Shown here: in pieces, positions 1-9,900 of the stretch
Position numbering within the stretch: the first letter of the stretch is position 1
Layout of the letters: every line of letters begins with the position of its first letter
NCBI GenBank assembly: GCA_903851465.1
Contig: CAINOI010000062.1
Coordinates: forward strand, 1-64,000
Direction of reading: 5' to 3'
Source of the DNA: an uncultured Bacteroidota bacterium
GTDB taxonomy: Bacteria > Bacteroidota > Bacteroidia > Chitinophagales > Chitinophagaceae
DNA: 64,000 bases
Translations under genes and position numbers: made by a program
The notes under the pieces: model-generated
Told to the model about the DNA's origin: nothing
The model's database searches: none
Seen by the model: only the letters and a program-made list of their open reading frames with translations

Positions 1-2
1 AA

Positions 3-116
3 GAATTAGGCCCAGAGATGAAGAGCACAGGAGAAGCCATCCGCTTTATCAAAGACTTACGCGATCCTTATTTCAGAACCTTGTACAAAGAGCGTTCTAT
101 GAATCTTTCAAGATAA
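3..116 (+). CDS. carB: Carbamoyl-phosphate synthase large subunit, C-terminal fragment (5' end outside window)
   Basis: Open frame from the window edge: ELGPEMKSTGEAIRFIKDLRDPYFRTLYKERSMNLSR, stop TAA at 114-116. LGPEMKSTGE is a CarB-type C-terminal motif. Confidence 0.6.
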   Translation, partial: ELGPEMKSTGEAIRFIKDLRDPYFRTLYKERSMNLSR

Positions 117-119
117 ATT

Positions 120-149
120 AAAAAGCCCTTAATTTCTTAAGGGCTTTTT
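120..149. terminator. Bidirectional intrinsic terminator
   Basis: Perfect 13-bp inverted repeat aaaaagcccttaa-tttc-ttaagggcttttt, A-tract on the left and T-tract on the right, between convergent genes. Confidence 0.85.
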
Positions 150-187
150 CAATGTCATAGGATTTTCTTAAAACCTTATATCGTTAA

Positions 188-260
188 ATTTAAAATATAG
201 TACCCCGAGAGCGATATCGGTTCTTTCCGCTTGAGCGCGAGGGGTAGCTATATTTTAAAT
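188..260. repeat. Long imperfect inverted repeat around a 34-nt spacer
   Basis: Left arm atttaaaatatagtacccc (188-206); right arm ggggtagctatattttaaat (241-260), complementary except for one inserted base. Confidence 0.7.
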
Positions 261-273
261 GTTAGAAATGGAA

Positions 274-1650
274 TTATAAGTTCGTTCCGTACTGGTCAAT
301 TAAATAAATCACCGCCGCCATATTCACCGCACCTAATAATAGTTCACGCTTGTTTACATTTTCAAATACATCTGTTTTAGCATGGTGTAAATCAAAATAG
401 CGTTGACTATCAGGAACCAATCCTGCAAGTACAATAGATGCATTGACATTCTTTAATGGGCCAATATCAGCGCCACCGCCACCTGCTGTAATTTCAGTAC
501 CATAAGGTTTTAATAAATTAGCCCATTGTTGGAATTTTTTAAACTGCTCAGGGCTTGTTGCACTGATACCTATCGCTCTTGGTGTAAATCCACCTGCATC
601 ACTTTCTAAAGCAAAAACATGTTTTTCATTATTTTGTTTTGCAAGTTCTGCATACTTAGCGCCACCTTTTCCACCATTCTCTTCGTTTGCAAATAATACA
701 AAACGAATGGTTCTTTTAGGCTTATAGTTCAAGGCTTTCATGGTGCGTAAAATTTCCATCGTTTGTACAATCCCAGCGCCATCATCATGTGCACCTTCGT
801 TCACATCCCAACTATCTAAGTGACCACCAACAGTGATAATTTCATTTGGAAACTCAGTACCTTTGATTTCTGCCACGACATTGTTTTCATCTGCATCAGG
901 CAAAAAGAAACCATAGGTTTGCATTTGCACACGCAGTTGCTTGTTTCTAGATTGATTCCAAACTCTTTTGGCATCATTTGGACCTAGTGCCACAGCAGGA
1001 ATTTTTGGATACGCTTCGTCATACACCATTGTACCAGTATGCGGTGCGTTATCAGTAGCTGTACTTAAAGAATGAATCATCACGCCTACTGCGCCATATT
1101 TAGCGGCTCTGCTAGCACCAGATCGGCGATACACGCCTGACTCTCCGTATGCTTTAAAAGTTTGAATCGTAGTTGGATCAAATTGACTATGGAAGTAAAC
1201 AATCTTCCCTTTTACTTCGTCTTTTCTTTTTTCAAGTTCATCAAAATTAGCTACTGCTAATAATTCTGCTTCAATTAAACCATTGCTTGATAAAGAATTT
1301 CCTAATGCAAATACTTCTAACTTTTCTATCATTGGTTTGCCATCTGCAGCAACCACTGCACTAAAATCTTTACCGCCTCTTTGCCAATTGGGTGTTTTAC
1401 ATGCTTGCATAACTACCTTGTCAGGCTTAAATGATTCCATATGTTGTTTGCCCCAAATGGCTGCATTTTGTTGTTGAGGAGAACCTGCTAAACGTCCACC
1501 AATCGACTTGGTTAACTCTCTTAATAAGTCATAAGCTTTACCATTTTTCATGATCTCGTCGGACATCATTTTAATAGTAGTGCTATCTGTTTTTGATTGC
1601 GCCTGTAACATCAATGGAAGGGCAAAAAGGAAAAGGAAAATTTTACGCAT
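274..1650 (-). CDS. Secreted M28-family (carboxypeptidase Q-like) zinc metallopeptidase
   Basis: Signal peptide MRKIFLFLFALPLMLQAQ; GGHLDSWDVNEGAHDDGAG, FANEENGGKGG and HHAKTDVFENV metal/catalytic motifs. Confidence 0.9.
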   Translation of the reverse strand: MRKIFLFLFALPLMLQAQSKTDSTTIKMMSDEIMKNGKAYDLLRELTKSIGGRLAGSPQQQNAAIWGKQHMESFKPDKVVMQACKTPNWQRGGKDFSAVVAADGKPMIEKLEVFALGNSLSSNGLIEAELLAVANFDELEKRKDEVKGKIVYFHSQFDPTTIQTFKAYGESGVYRRSGASRAAKYGAVGVMIHSLSTATDNAPHTGTMVYDEAYPKIPAVALGPNDAKRVWNQSRNKQLRVQMQTYGFFLPDADENNVVAEIKGTEFPNEIITVGGHLDSWDVNEGAHDDGAGIVQTMEILRTMKALNYKPKRTIRFVLFANEENGGKGGAKYAELAKQNNEKHVFALESDAGGFTPRAIGISATSPEQFKKFQQWANLLKPYGTEITAGGGGADIGPLKNVNASIVLAGLVPDSQRYFDLHHAKTDVFENVNKRELLLGAVNMAAVIYLIDQYGTNL

Positions 1651-1741
1651 AATCGGCTTGTTTTAACTTTCAAATAATTTATTAAATATAACTAAACTTT
1701 GTCGATTTTTTAGTTGTTCTTTGTAGTCACAATAGCTCAAA

Positions 1742-2878
1742 ATGAAGATCGGAATAGTTTGTTATCCTACATTTGGTGGTAGTGGCGTCTTAGCCACAGA
1801 ACTTGGAAAAGCTTTAGCAGATAAAGGACATGAAATCCATTTTATCACCTACCAACAACCGGTTCGTTTAAATGGCTTTCACGAAAATATATTTTACCAC
1901 GAGGTAAGGGTGCCTACTTATCCCTTGTTTGACTTCCCTCCCTATGAATTAGCATTGGCAAGTACCATGGTGGATGTCATTTTAAACCATGACCTAGATT
2001 TGATCCATGCACACTATGCGATTCCTCATGCTTCTGCTGCTTATACTGCTAAGCAAATTGTGAAACAAAAAACTGGCAGACTAGTACCAGTCATTACTAC
2101 TTTACATGGCACAGATATCACATTGGTTGGTCGAGATAAAACTTACGAACCAGTAGTCACTTTTTCTATCAATGAAAGTGATGCCATTACTGCTGTTTCT
2201 GAAAACTTAAAGCAAGAAACTTTAAAACATTTTGAGATTCGCAAAGAGATAGAGGTGATTCACAATTTTGTGGACTTAAAAAGATTTAATAAAAAACCAT
2301 TGGCTGCTTTTAAAAAAGTAGTTGCTGCACATGACGAAAAAATTGTGGTGCATGCATCCAACTTTAGAAAAATTAAAAGGATTGGGGATGTGATGGAAAT
2401 TTTTAAAAATATTCACGCAGCCACGGCTTCTAAATTATTGATGGTGGGCGATGGCCCAGAACGTCCTATTGCTGAGGACTTAGCAAGACAGTATGGTATT
2501 GAGTCAGATGTTCGTTTCTTAGGGAAGCAAGAACAGATGGAAGATATTTTAGCTGTGAGTGATTTATTCTTATTGCCTTCTGAATATGAAAGTTTTGGCT
2601 TAGTTGCATTAGAAGCAATGGCTTCCAGTGTGGCAGTGATTAGCTCCAATGCTGGAGGATTAGGTGAAATCAATATAGATGGAAAAACAGGCTACACTGC
2701 AAATGTGGGTGACGTAGCTACTATGAGCGAAAGAGCCATTCAACTTTTAAATGATGATGCGCAACTAAAAGCCTTTAAGCACAATGCTTTAGAGCAGGCT
2801 AAATTATTTGACATTCACCATATCATTCCGATGTACGAAAATTTGTATCGTCGTTATTGCAGGACTGGAGATTGCTAA
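1742..2878 (+). CDS. bshA: N-acetyl-alpha-D-glucosaminyl L-malate synthase (bacillithiol biosynthesis, GT4)
   Basis: MKIGIVCYPTFGGSGVLATELGKALADKGHEIHFITYQQPVRL, typical BshA N-terminus; GT4 ESFGLVALEAMA motif. Confidence 0.92.
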   Translation: MKIGIVCYPTFGGSGVLATELGKALADKGHEIHFITYQQPVRLNGFHENIFYHEVRVPTYPLFDFPPYELALASTMVDVILNHDLDLIHAHYAIPHASAAYTAKQIVKQKTGRLVPVITTLHGTDITLVGRDKTYEPVVTFSINESDAITAVSENLKQETLKHFEIRKEIEVIHNFVDLKRFNKKPLAAFKKVVAAHDEKIVVHASNFRKIKRIGDVMEIFKNIHAATASKLLMVGDGPERPIAEDLARQYGIESDVRFLGKQEQMEDILAVSDLFLLPSEYESFGLVALEAMASSVAVISSNAGGLGEINIDGKTGYTANVGDVATMSERAIQLLNDDAQLKAFKHNALEQAKLFDIHHIIPMYENLYRRYCRTGDC

Positions 2879-2918
2879 ATTTATTCGACGACCAATTGTA
2901 GTTGAATGATTGATTCAA

Positions 2919-4112
2919 TTATAAAGATTGGTCAATACTTTCAATGATTTTTTGCACAGCGATTTTTAATTCTTCCATCGTAATACTCAATGGTGGCGCT
3001 ATTCTAATACGATCTTCAGCAAATAAGAACCAATCTGTGATGACCCCATTGACTACACAGTTCGCTGCAATTTTTTGGGTCAATGCAGCCGTTTCAAATT
3101 GCAAAGACATCCAAAGTCCTTTATGATGTTTGTTCAAGATGGCTGGATGTGTTAATGCATTTACCAAATATTGCTCTTTTGCTTTGACCTCATCCATCCA
3201 ACCCGATTCAAGCAATACTTCTAAGCCTGCATTTCCAGCAGCACATGCAACAGGGTTTCCACCAAAAGTAGTGATATGGCCTAATACAGGATTATAAGTT
3301 AAAGTACCCATCATGGCTGGAGAACTAATAAATGCCCCCAATGGCAAACCTGCTCCCAATGCTTTTCCTGTCAATAAAATATCAGGTATAACCCCATATT
3401 GTTCAAAAGCAAATAAGCTGCCTGTTCTACCAAAACCAGATTGAATTTCATCAAAAATCAATAAAATACAAAGGGCGTCACATTTAGTTCTTAATGCTTT
3501 TAACCATGCAGCAGATGCAGCTGTAATACCAGTTTCGGCTTGCACAGGTTCTACCATCACACAAGCAACATGATGATCTATCAATTCAATGTCCTCCAAG
3601 TTATTGTACCTAAGATGCAATACATCTGGTAATAATGGACGATAAGCATTCCTAAAATATTCGTCCCCCATTACACTCAAAGCCCCTTGTGTACTGCCAT
3701 GATATGCCCCATCAAATGCAATCATTCTGGTGCGCTTTGTAACACGCTTCGCCAATTTCATAGCACCCTCTGCCGCTTCTGCGCCACTATTGGTAAAATA
3801 AATGGATTGCAAATTTTCTGGCAATAAAGACAATAAAGTTTTTGCATATTGCACCTGCGGTGATTGAATGAATTCCCCATACACAATCACATGCATGTAC
3901 TGTTTAATTTGTTGTTCTATCGCAGCAATCACTTTTGGATGACTATGTCCAATATTACAAACACTAAATCCTGCAATCATATCGATATAAGCTTTGCCTT
4001 CTGTGTCATGAATATAAATGCCTTCGGCACGAGTGACCTCTAGCCCAATGGGCTTAGGTGAGGTTTGTGCTAAATGCTGTAAAAAAAATTGTCTATTGTT
4101 TAATCTGGACAT
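2919..4112 (-). CDS. Class III PLP-dependent aminotransferase; start trimmed to MSRLNNRQFF
   Basis: FTNSGAEAAEGAMKLAK, LLIFDEIQSGFGRTG, GKALGAGLPLGAFI. The listed ORF start (4310) would overlap the divergent carbonic anhydrase gene. Confidence 0.88.
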   Translation of the reverse strand: MSRLNNRQFFLQHLAQTSPKPIGLEVTRAEGIYIHDTEGKAYIDMIAGFSVCNIGHSHPKVIAAIEQQIKQYMHVIVYGEFIQSPQVQYAKTLLSLLPENLQSIYFTNSGAEAAEGAMKLAKRVTKRTRMIAFDGAYHGSTQGALSVMGDEYFRNAYRPLLPDVLHLRYNNLEDIELIDHHVACVMVEPVQAETGITAASAAWLKALRTKCDALCILLIFDEIQSGFGRTGSLFAFEQYGVIPDILLTGKALGAGLPLGAFISSPAMMGTLTYNPVLGHITTFGGNPVACAAGNAGLEVLLESGWMDEVKAKEQYLVNALTHPAILNKHHKGLWMSLQFETAALTQKIAANCVVNGVITDWFLFAEDRIRIAPPLSITMEELKIAVQKIIESIDQSL

Positions 4113-4146
4113 TCGGTATAAATTGCAGTACAAAAGTCGCATTTTT

Positions 4147-4689
4147 ATGGCAACCATACTACCTGTTAACGGAAAAGAACCCCAAATTGGTGAAAATTGT
4201 TTTATTGCACCCAATGCCACCATTGTGGGTGAAGTCAGCATGGGGGCAGATTGTTCTGTATGGTTCAATGCCGTGATTCGCGGCGATGTGCATTTTATCA
4301 AAATGGGCAATAAAGTGAATGTGCAAGATGGTGCTATTATTCATTGTACTTATCAAAAACACCCCACTAATATTGGTAACAATGTATCAATTGGCCACAA
4401 TGCCATGGTGCATGGTTGTACCATTCATGACAATGTATTAATAGGCATGGGCAGTATTGTGATGGATGCCTGTGTGGTCCACTCCAATGCGATTATTGCA
4501 GCTGGGGCAGTGGTATTAGAAGGCACGATTGTAGAAGCTGGAAGTATTTATGCTGGCGTACCTGCAAAAAAAGTGAAGATGGTTTCGGAAGATTTAATTC
4601 ATGGAGAAATTAATAGAATCTCTAATAATTATGTCAAATATGCATCTTGGTTTGGCGATTATAACGATGCACCTCATACGACCAAGTAA
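4147..4689 (+). CDS. Gamma-carbonic anhydrase / hexapeptide acyltransferase-fold protein
   Basis: MATILPVNGKEPQIGENCFIAPNATIVGEVSMGADCSVWFNAVIRGD...IGHNAMVHGC: left-handed beta-helix hexapeptide repeats with His ligands. Confidence 0.9.
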   Translation: MATILPVNGKEPQIGENCFIAPNATIVGEVSMGADCSVWFNAVIRGDVHFIKMGNKVNVQDGAIIHCTYQKHPTNIGNNVSIGHNAMVHGCTIHDNVLIGMGSIVMDACVVHSNAIIAAGAVVLEGTIVEAGSIYAGVPAKKVKMVSEDLIHGEINRISNNYVKYASWFGDYNDAPHTTK

Positions 4690-4707
4690 GTGGACGAATA
4701 AAGTAGT

Positions 4708-5634
4708 CTAGTATTTTTTTTCTTCGATCCCATGCCATAAATCCACATAACTAAAAAAGCGTGCTTCAGATATGATGCCTTTTTCTACAGCCGCTTTCAC
4801 CGCACATCCTGGCTCATTGATATGTTGGCAATTGTTGAATTGGCAACCCTGCATTTTAGCACGCATTTCAGGAAAATATTGCGCCAATTCTTCCTTTGCT
4901 AAATTCACCAATCCTAATTCACGCATACCCGGTGTATCAATCACAGCGCCACCTCCAGGATAATCATACATTTGCGCAAATGTAGTCGTATGCATACCTT
5001 TTCCACTCCATCCACTCACCTCTTGTGTGGTTAAATCAAGGTGTGGAAATAAATAATTGATTAAAGAAGATTTACCAACACCACTATGTCCACTGACTAA
5101 GGTGGTTTTGTTTTTTAATAAATCATGCAATGGCTCTAAGCCTATTTTTTGCTCAATACTAATCAACAATACTTTATACCCAACCGCCTGGTACATCTCC
5201 TCTAATTCTGCAAACCTTTCTAATTCTTCGGGACCATATAAATCTGCTTTGTTAAACACAATAATTGCAGGAATATGAAACGCTTCACAAGAAACTAAAA
5301 AACGGTCTATAAAGCCTTGGGATGTCTTAGGAGATTTTAATGTTGCTAATAAAATAGATTGATCCATATTAGAGGCAATAATATGTTGTTGCCTTTTATT
5401 ATGGGGAGACTGTCTAGCTACATAATTGTCTCTTTCTATAATTTGGTGAATCATCACCGCCTGCTCTACATCCTCCTCCATGGCGCATTCCACCCAATCT
5501 CCCACTGCAATTGGATTGGTAGAAGTGATGGCATCCAATTTAATCACCCCCTTAATGCGGGCTTGACAAAATTGGCCATTTTCCAGCTTTAAACTGTACC
5601 AACTACCTGTAGATTTATAGATCCTTGCTTTCAT
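4708..5634 (-). CDS. rsgA: Ribosome small subunit-dependent GTPase A; start trimmed to MKARIYKSTG
   Basis: Circularly permuted GTPase: NKADL, GHSGVGKSSLIN, DTPGMRELG, then a C-terminal Zn knuckle CQFNNCQHINEPGC. Confidence 0.93.
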   Translation of the reverse strand: MKARIYKSTGSWYSLKLENGQFCQARIKGVIKLDAITSTNPIAVGDWVECAMEEDVEQAVMIHQIIERDNYVARQSPHNKRQQHIIASNMDQSILLATLKSPKTSQGFIDRFLVSCEAFHIPAIIVFNKADLYGPEELERFAELEEMYQAVGYKVLLISIEQKIGLEPLHDLLKNKTTLVSGHSGVGKSSLINYLFPHLDLTTQEVSGWSGKGMHTTTFAQMYDYPGGGAVIDTPGMRELGLVNLAKEELAQYFPEMRAKMQGCQFNNCQHINEPGCAVKAAVEKGIISEARFFSYVDLWHGIEEKKY

Positions 5635-5640
5635 GAAAAA

Positions 5641-5648
5641 CGAAGATA
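5641..5648 (-). promoter_or_regulatory. Putative -7 element TATCTTCG, 6 nt upstream of rsgA ATG
   Basis: Reverse complement TATCTTCG resembles the Bacteroidota TAnnTTTG -7 consensus. Confidence 0.35.
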
Positions 5649-5670
5649 AACAAAGCATCCACAAAATCAA

Positions 5671-5678
5671 TATCTTTG
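5671..5678 (+). promoter_or_regulatory. Putative -7 element TATCTTTG, 4 nt upstream of ubiE ATG
   Basis: Exact TAnnTTTG match. Confidence 0.5.
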
Positions 5679-5682
5679 CTTT

Positions 5683-6426
5683 ATGAGCGAATTTGAACAC
5701 GATAAAATAGTGCCCTATGCAGCAAGTACTGCTGCCAAAAAAGAACAGGTTGCCACTATGTTTGATCATATTGCGAAAAGGTATGATTTTTTAAACCGCT
5801 TTTTAAGCTTGGGGATTGACCAGGGCTGGCGTAAAAAAGCCATTGCTAATTTTGGCCAACAAAAAATGAACCATTTATTAGATATCGCTACAGGAACTGC
5901 GGATATGGCTTTGATGGCGGATAAAACAATTGCACCAAAAAAAATTACTGGGATTGATATTTCCGAGGGCATGATGCAATACGGAAGAATAAAAATTGCA
6001 GACAAAGGATTAAGTGACCGCATTCAATTAATTACTGGCGACAGCACTGCGATTCCTTTTGAAGATGAAACATTTGATGCAGCCATGGTGGCTTTTGGAG
6101 TTCGTAATTTTGCCAATTTAGAGAAAGGATTGAGTGAAATTTATAGGGTGTTACAGCCAGGCAGTAAATTGGTTATTCTAGAATTTTCTCAGCCTAGTAG
6201 TTTTTGGTTCAAACCCATTTATCAATTCTATATGAATTGGATCACACCAACCATTGGCAAACTATTTTCAGGCAATAGAGCTGCCTACCAATATTTAAAT
6301 GATAGTGTCATTGCTTTTCCAGAAGGTAGTGCTTTTATCCATATTTTTGAACAAGTTGGTTTTAAACAAGTCATTCAAAAAAAATTAACCTTAGGCATAT
6401 GCAGTATTTATTGCGGAATAAAATAA
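5683..6426 (+). CDS. ubiE: Demethylmenaquinone methyltransferase
   Basis: MFDHIAKRYDFLNRFLSLGIDQGWRKKAI, LDIATGTADMAL, VAFGVRNFANLEKGLSEIYRVLQPG. Confidence 0.94.
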   Translation: MSEFEHDKIVPYAASTAAKKEQVATMFDHIAKRYDFLNRFLSLGIDQGWRKKAIANFGQQKMNHLLDIATGTADMALMADKTIAPKKITGIDISEGMMQYGRIKIADKGLSDRIQLITGDSTAIPFEDETFDAAMVAFGVRNFANLEKGLSEIYRVLQPGSKLVILEFSQPSSFWFKPIYQFYMNWITPTIGKLFSGNRAAYQYLNDSVIAFPEGSAFIHIFEQVGFKQVIQKKLTLGICSIYCGIK

Positions 6427-7193
6427 GCTACTTATTCATAAGCTTGTGTATTAGCAGTGCTGCGATAGCACAGAGGGATGAAGTGTTTCAACCTGATCAC
6501 GACGAACTTCCCTATTATTTTGGGATGAGCATTGGATTTAGCAATAACTATTTAGCGTTTAATAGGGCAAATCGTTTTTTGTCCACAGTCTCCACTTCAA
6601 ATATTGGGGATCCTTATAGTATTATTGAAATTAATCCAATCAATAATCTCTACTACAATCTTGGACTTGTTGGTACTTTAAGATTGACCAAACATGTTTT
6701 ATTAAGAGCTAACCCCACTTTATTAATTATTGGGACAAAGAATGTCATTGATTTTAAGGTGAAGAGAACGCCAAACTTGAGTCAAAAATTAAATGTATCC
6801 TCTAGTATTATTCATTTGCCGCTTGCATTGAAGTTTCAATCCGACAGGTACAACGGGTTTAGGTATAATAATATCATGCGACACTATTTATTGGTGGGCG
6901 GAAAATTTGATTTTGACTTAGCTAGCAATAAAGCAGGTAAAATTACCACGCCGTCTACAGGCATTTCGGTTTTGCCCATCACTTACCCAAGTGTGTTAAA
7001 AGGAACCGATTTAGGGGCTGAAATTGGCGTTGGAGTAAGCTTTTACCTAAGGTATGCTACTATTTCTCCTGAAGTTAAATTTAGTTATGGACTTAAGGAC
7101 TTACATCAATTAAATGGCACCTACCCATTGATGAATACCTTAGATAAAGTGAGTTCTAATTTTGTCTATTTCACGATTCATATAGAAAACTAA
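6399..7193 (+). CDS. porT: PorT-like outer-membrane beta-barrel protein (type IX secretion)
   Basis: Signal peptide plus LPYYFGMSIGFSNNYLAFNRANRF...; located directly after ubiE, a context known for porT/sprT in Bacteroidota. Confidence 0.8.
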   Translation: MQYLLRNKISYLFISLCISSAAIAQRDEVFQPDHDELPYYFGMSIGFSNNYLAFNRANRFLSTVSTSNIGDPYSIIEINPINNLYYNLGLVGTLRLTKHVLLRANPTLLIIGTKNVIDFKVKRTPNLSQKLNVSSSIIHLPLALKFQSDRYNGFRYNNIMRHYLLVGGKFDFDLASNKAGKITTPSTGISVLPITYPSVLKGTDLGAEIGVGVSFYLRYATISPEVKFSYGLKDLHQLNGTYPLMNTLDKVSSNFVYFTIHIEN

Positions 7194-7203
7194 AATACTT
7201 TTT

Positions 7204-8544
7204 ATGTCAAACTACTTGATTAAAAATGCTACGATTATTAATGAAGGAAGTCGTTTTGTTGGGGATGTATTAATAAAGAACGGTAGGATTGAAAAAATAG
7301 CAAGTAAAATTGAAACTTCGAACGCAGTTGAAGAAATCAATGCTGAGGGGCAATTTCTTTTACCAGGAGTGATAGATGATCAAGTGCATTTTAGAGAACC
7401 AGGTTTGACCCATAAAGCCAATATCTATACCGAAGCAAAAGCAGCGGTTGCTGGCGGCACCACAAGTTTTATGGAAATGCCCAATACCAATCCTCCTGTA
7501 TTTACACAGGAACTACTAGAAGATAAATACAAAATTGCAGCATCAAACGCTTTAGCCAACTACTCTTTTTTCATGGGCACTTCTCAGGATAATGTAGAAG
7601 AGATTTTAAAAACCAATGCCAAGAAAAATGATGTTTGTGGTGTTAAAATATTCATGGGATCCTCTACCGGTAATTTATTAGTAGACAACCCCATTGTCTT
7701 AGAACGCATTTTTGAAGGATCTGAATTATTAATTGCGACACATTGTGAGGAAGAGGCTATCATTAAAAAGAATAAGGCCAATTTAGAAGCAACTAAAGCT
7801 ATTTTAGAACCAAGCGATCACCCCATTATCAGGGATGTGGATGCTTGCTTTGAGTCTTCTTTTAAAGCCATCCAACTAGCAAAAAAGTTTGATACAAGAT
7901 TGCATATTTTGCATATTAGCACTGCCAAAGAATTACAATTGTTTTCTAACCTTAAACCATTGGCAGAAAAACGCATTACTGCAGAAGTCTGTGTGCATCA
8001 TTTACATTTTACTGCCGACGATTATGCTACAAAGGGTAATTTAATCAAGTGTAATCCAGCCATTAAATCAGCAGAAAATAGAACTGCATTATGGGAAGGC
8101 TTATTAAATGACCAATTAGATATCATTGCTACTGATCATGCGCCACATACCTGGGAAGAAAAGCAAGAGGCTTATGTAAATGCACATGCAGGATTGCCCT
8201 TGGTGCAGCATGGCTTGATGCTGATGCTACAATATGTTCATGAAGGCAAACTAAGTATGGAAAAAATGGTGGAGAAAATGAGCCATGCCGTTGCCACTTG
8301 TTTTCAAATTAAAGAGAGAGGATTTATTAGGGAAGGCTATTATGCAGATTTAGTGCTTGTAAAAGAATTGCCTTACACAGTGACTAAAGACAATATATTG
8401 TACAAATGCGGATGGAGCCCATTTGAAGGCACCCAATTTCCTTATAGTATTCAATCTACTTTTGTCAATGGGCACCTGGTTTACCATCAGGGTCAGTTCA
8501 ATGAGGCACAAAAAGGAAGCAGAATGCAGTTTACAAGAAGTTAA
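7204..8544 (+). CDS. pyrC: Dihydroorotase
   Basis: GVIDDQVHFREPGLTHKANI, THCEEEAII, HILHIST, ATDHAPHTWEEK. Confidence 0.93.
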   Translation: MSNYLIKNATIINEGSRFVGDVLIKNGRIEKIASKIETSNAVEEINAEGQFLLPGVIDDQVHFREPGLTHKANIYTEAKAAVAGGTTSFMEMPNTNPPVFTQELLEDKYKIAASNALANYSFFMGTSQDNVEEILKTNAKKNDVCGVKIFMGSSTGNLLVDNPIVLERIFEGSELLIATHCEEEAIIKKNKANLEATKAILEPSDHPIIRDVDACFESSFKAIQLAKKFDTRLHILHISTAKELQLFSNLKPLAEKRITAEVCVHHLHFTADDYATKGNLIKCNPAIKSAENRTALWEGLLNDQLDIIATDHAPHTWEEKQEAYVNAHAGLPLVQHGLMLMLQYVHEGKLSMEKMVEKMSHAVATCFQIKERGFIREGYYADLVLVKELPYTVTKDNILYKCGWSPFEGTQFPYSIQSTFVNGHLVYHQGQFNEAQKGSRMQFTRS

Positions 8545-9864
8545 ATGCAGGTAGATAAAACGACGATACTTGATATTGGAATTTTAGATAACAATGAATC
8601 TAAAGGACTGGCCAGTCATTTAGATTTTTGTAAAACAAATGGCGGTAAAGCGCAATGGATGCAGCTTATCACTTCTCCACTAGACACCAAGTATGCTATT
8701 GAAACAAGGCAATCTGTCTTACAGATTTTTATAGCAGAGCAAGCTTTTTTGGACCAAATGAAAATTTCCAATGGGACTTGTTTGGTCATTGATCAATTTT
8801 ATGGAACTGGTTTTACATCCATTCCTAAGCATATCAGTTTCACAAGCGCCTATTGGTATCAGTTTTGGAATAAAACAGATTATGCGCTGATTGCCTATTC
8901 CGTGCAACACTTAGTCACTTTTATTCAAGCATTAGACCAGTGGCTTAAAGTATTTGAGCCTTATTCAAATAACACGGTCTTGAATGCATTGATAGTGCCT
9001 ATCAAAAAACAAATAACAAAATTAGATTGTCTCAACTGTAATAGTGATCAATTAAAAAAGGATCCTCAAGCGGTATTGCAATTGGGCTATTTTTTTTATT
9101 ACCAATATAAAACACAGATAAAAAATTTACAGCAGCTTTTTTATGAGGTAGATGCCTATCATAGTATGGCTAAAGCGATGCAGGAATACCATTTCAGTTT
9201 CCCTGAATGGGTCGACCAAGATCGCCCTATGATTGAATTTGAGGACGCAGTGCATCCTTTGGTAACCAATGCAGTAGGAAATAATTTAAACTTACGATCT
9301 GAATCGGGTTTTTTATTTTTAACAGGTGCAAATATGGCGGGCAAGAGCACTTTCATTAAGACGGTTGGGCTACTTGCATACCTAGCACATATAGGAATGG
9401 GTGTGCCTGCAAAAAAATGTAAGCTCAGTATTCTAGATGGGTTAATCACTAATTTAACTGTTACAGACAATGTACTTAAAGGAGAAAGTTATTTCTTTAA
9501 TGAGGTGCAACGAATCAAGCATACTTTAACACAGGTCATGGATGGAAAAAAGTATTTAGTGCTCATAGATGAATTATTTAAAGGCACGAATATCATTGAT
9601 GCAATGAAGTGTAGTACAAAAGTGATTGAAGGTTTACAAGCTTTAAAACAATCCTTATGTATTTTATCTACCCATTTATATGAAATTAGCGAACCGCTTA
9701 AGGTCTACCCCCATATTCAATTTTGTTATTTTGAAACCTCGGTCATCAACAAAGCATTGCTTTTTAATTACACTTTAAAAGAAGGGGTAAGCCAGGATAG
9801 GCTTGGCTACCTTATTTTAGAAAGAGAAGGTGTGGTGGATTTAATTGACCGTATAAATACTTAA
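8545..9864 (+). CDS. MutS-related ATPase lacking an obvious mismatch-recognition domain
   Basis: Walker A LTGANMAGKSTFIKTVG, Walker B YLVLIDELFKGTN; 439 aa only. Confidence 0.85.
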   Translation: MQVDKTTILDIGILDNNESKGLASHLDFCKTNGGKAQWMQLITSPLDTKYAIETRQSVLQIFIAEQAFLDQMKISNGTCLVIDQFYGTGFTSIPKHISFTSAYWYQFWNKTDYALIAYSVQHLVTFIQALDQWLKVFEPYSNNTVLNALIVPIKKQITKLDCLNCNSDQLKKDPQAVLQLGYFFYYQYKTQIKNLQQLFYEVDAYHSMAKAMQEYHFSFPEWVDQDRPMIEFEDAVHPLVTNAVGNNLNLRSESGFLFLTGANMAGKSTFIKTVGLLAYLAHIGMGVPAKKCKLSILDGLITNLTVTDNVLKGESYFFNEVQRIKHTLTQVMDGKKYLVLIDELFKGTNIIDAMKCSTKVIEGLQALKQSLCILSTHLYEISEPLKVYPHIQFCYFETSVINKALLFNYTLKEGVSQDRLGYLILEREGVVDLIDRINT

Positions 9865-9900
9865 ATACGGTTTCAATTTTTTACTATTTTTCAAAGAAAC

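Noticed and set aside
1742-2878. Glycosyltransferase as a capsule/LPS cluster marker
   Set aside because: Sequence is BshA-like and stands alone; no surface polysaccharide cluster surrounds it.
4113-4310. N-terminal extension of the class III aminotransferase ORF
   Set aside because: It overlaps the divergent gamma-carbonic anhydrase gene and has no aminotransferase homology; the natural start is MSRLNN at 4112.
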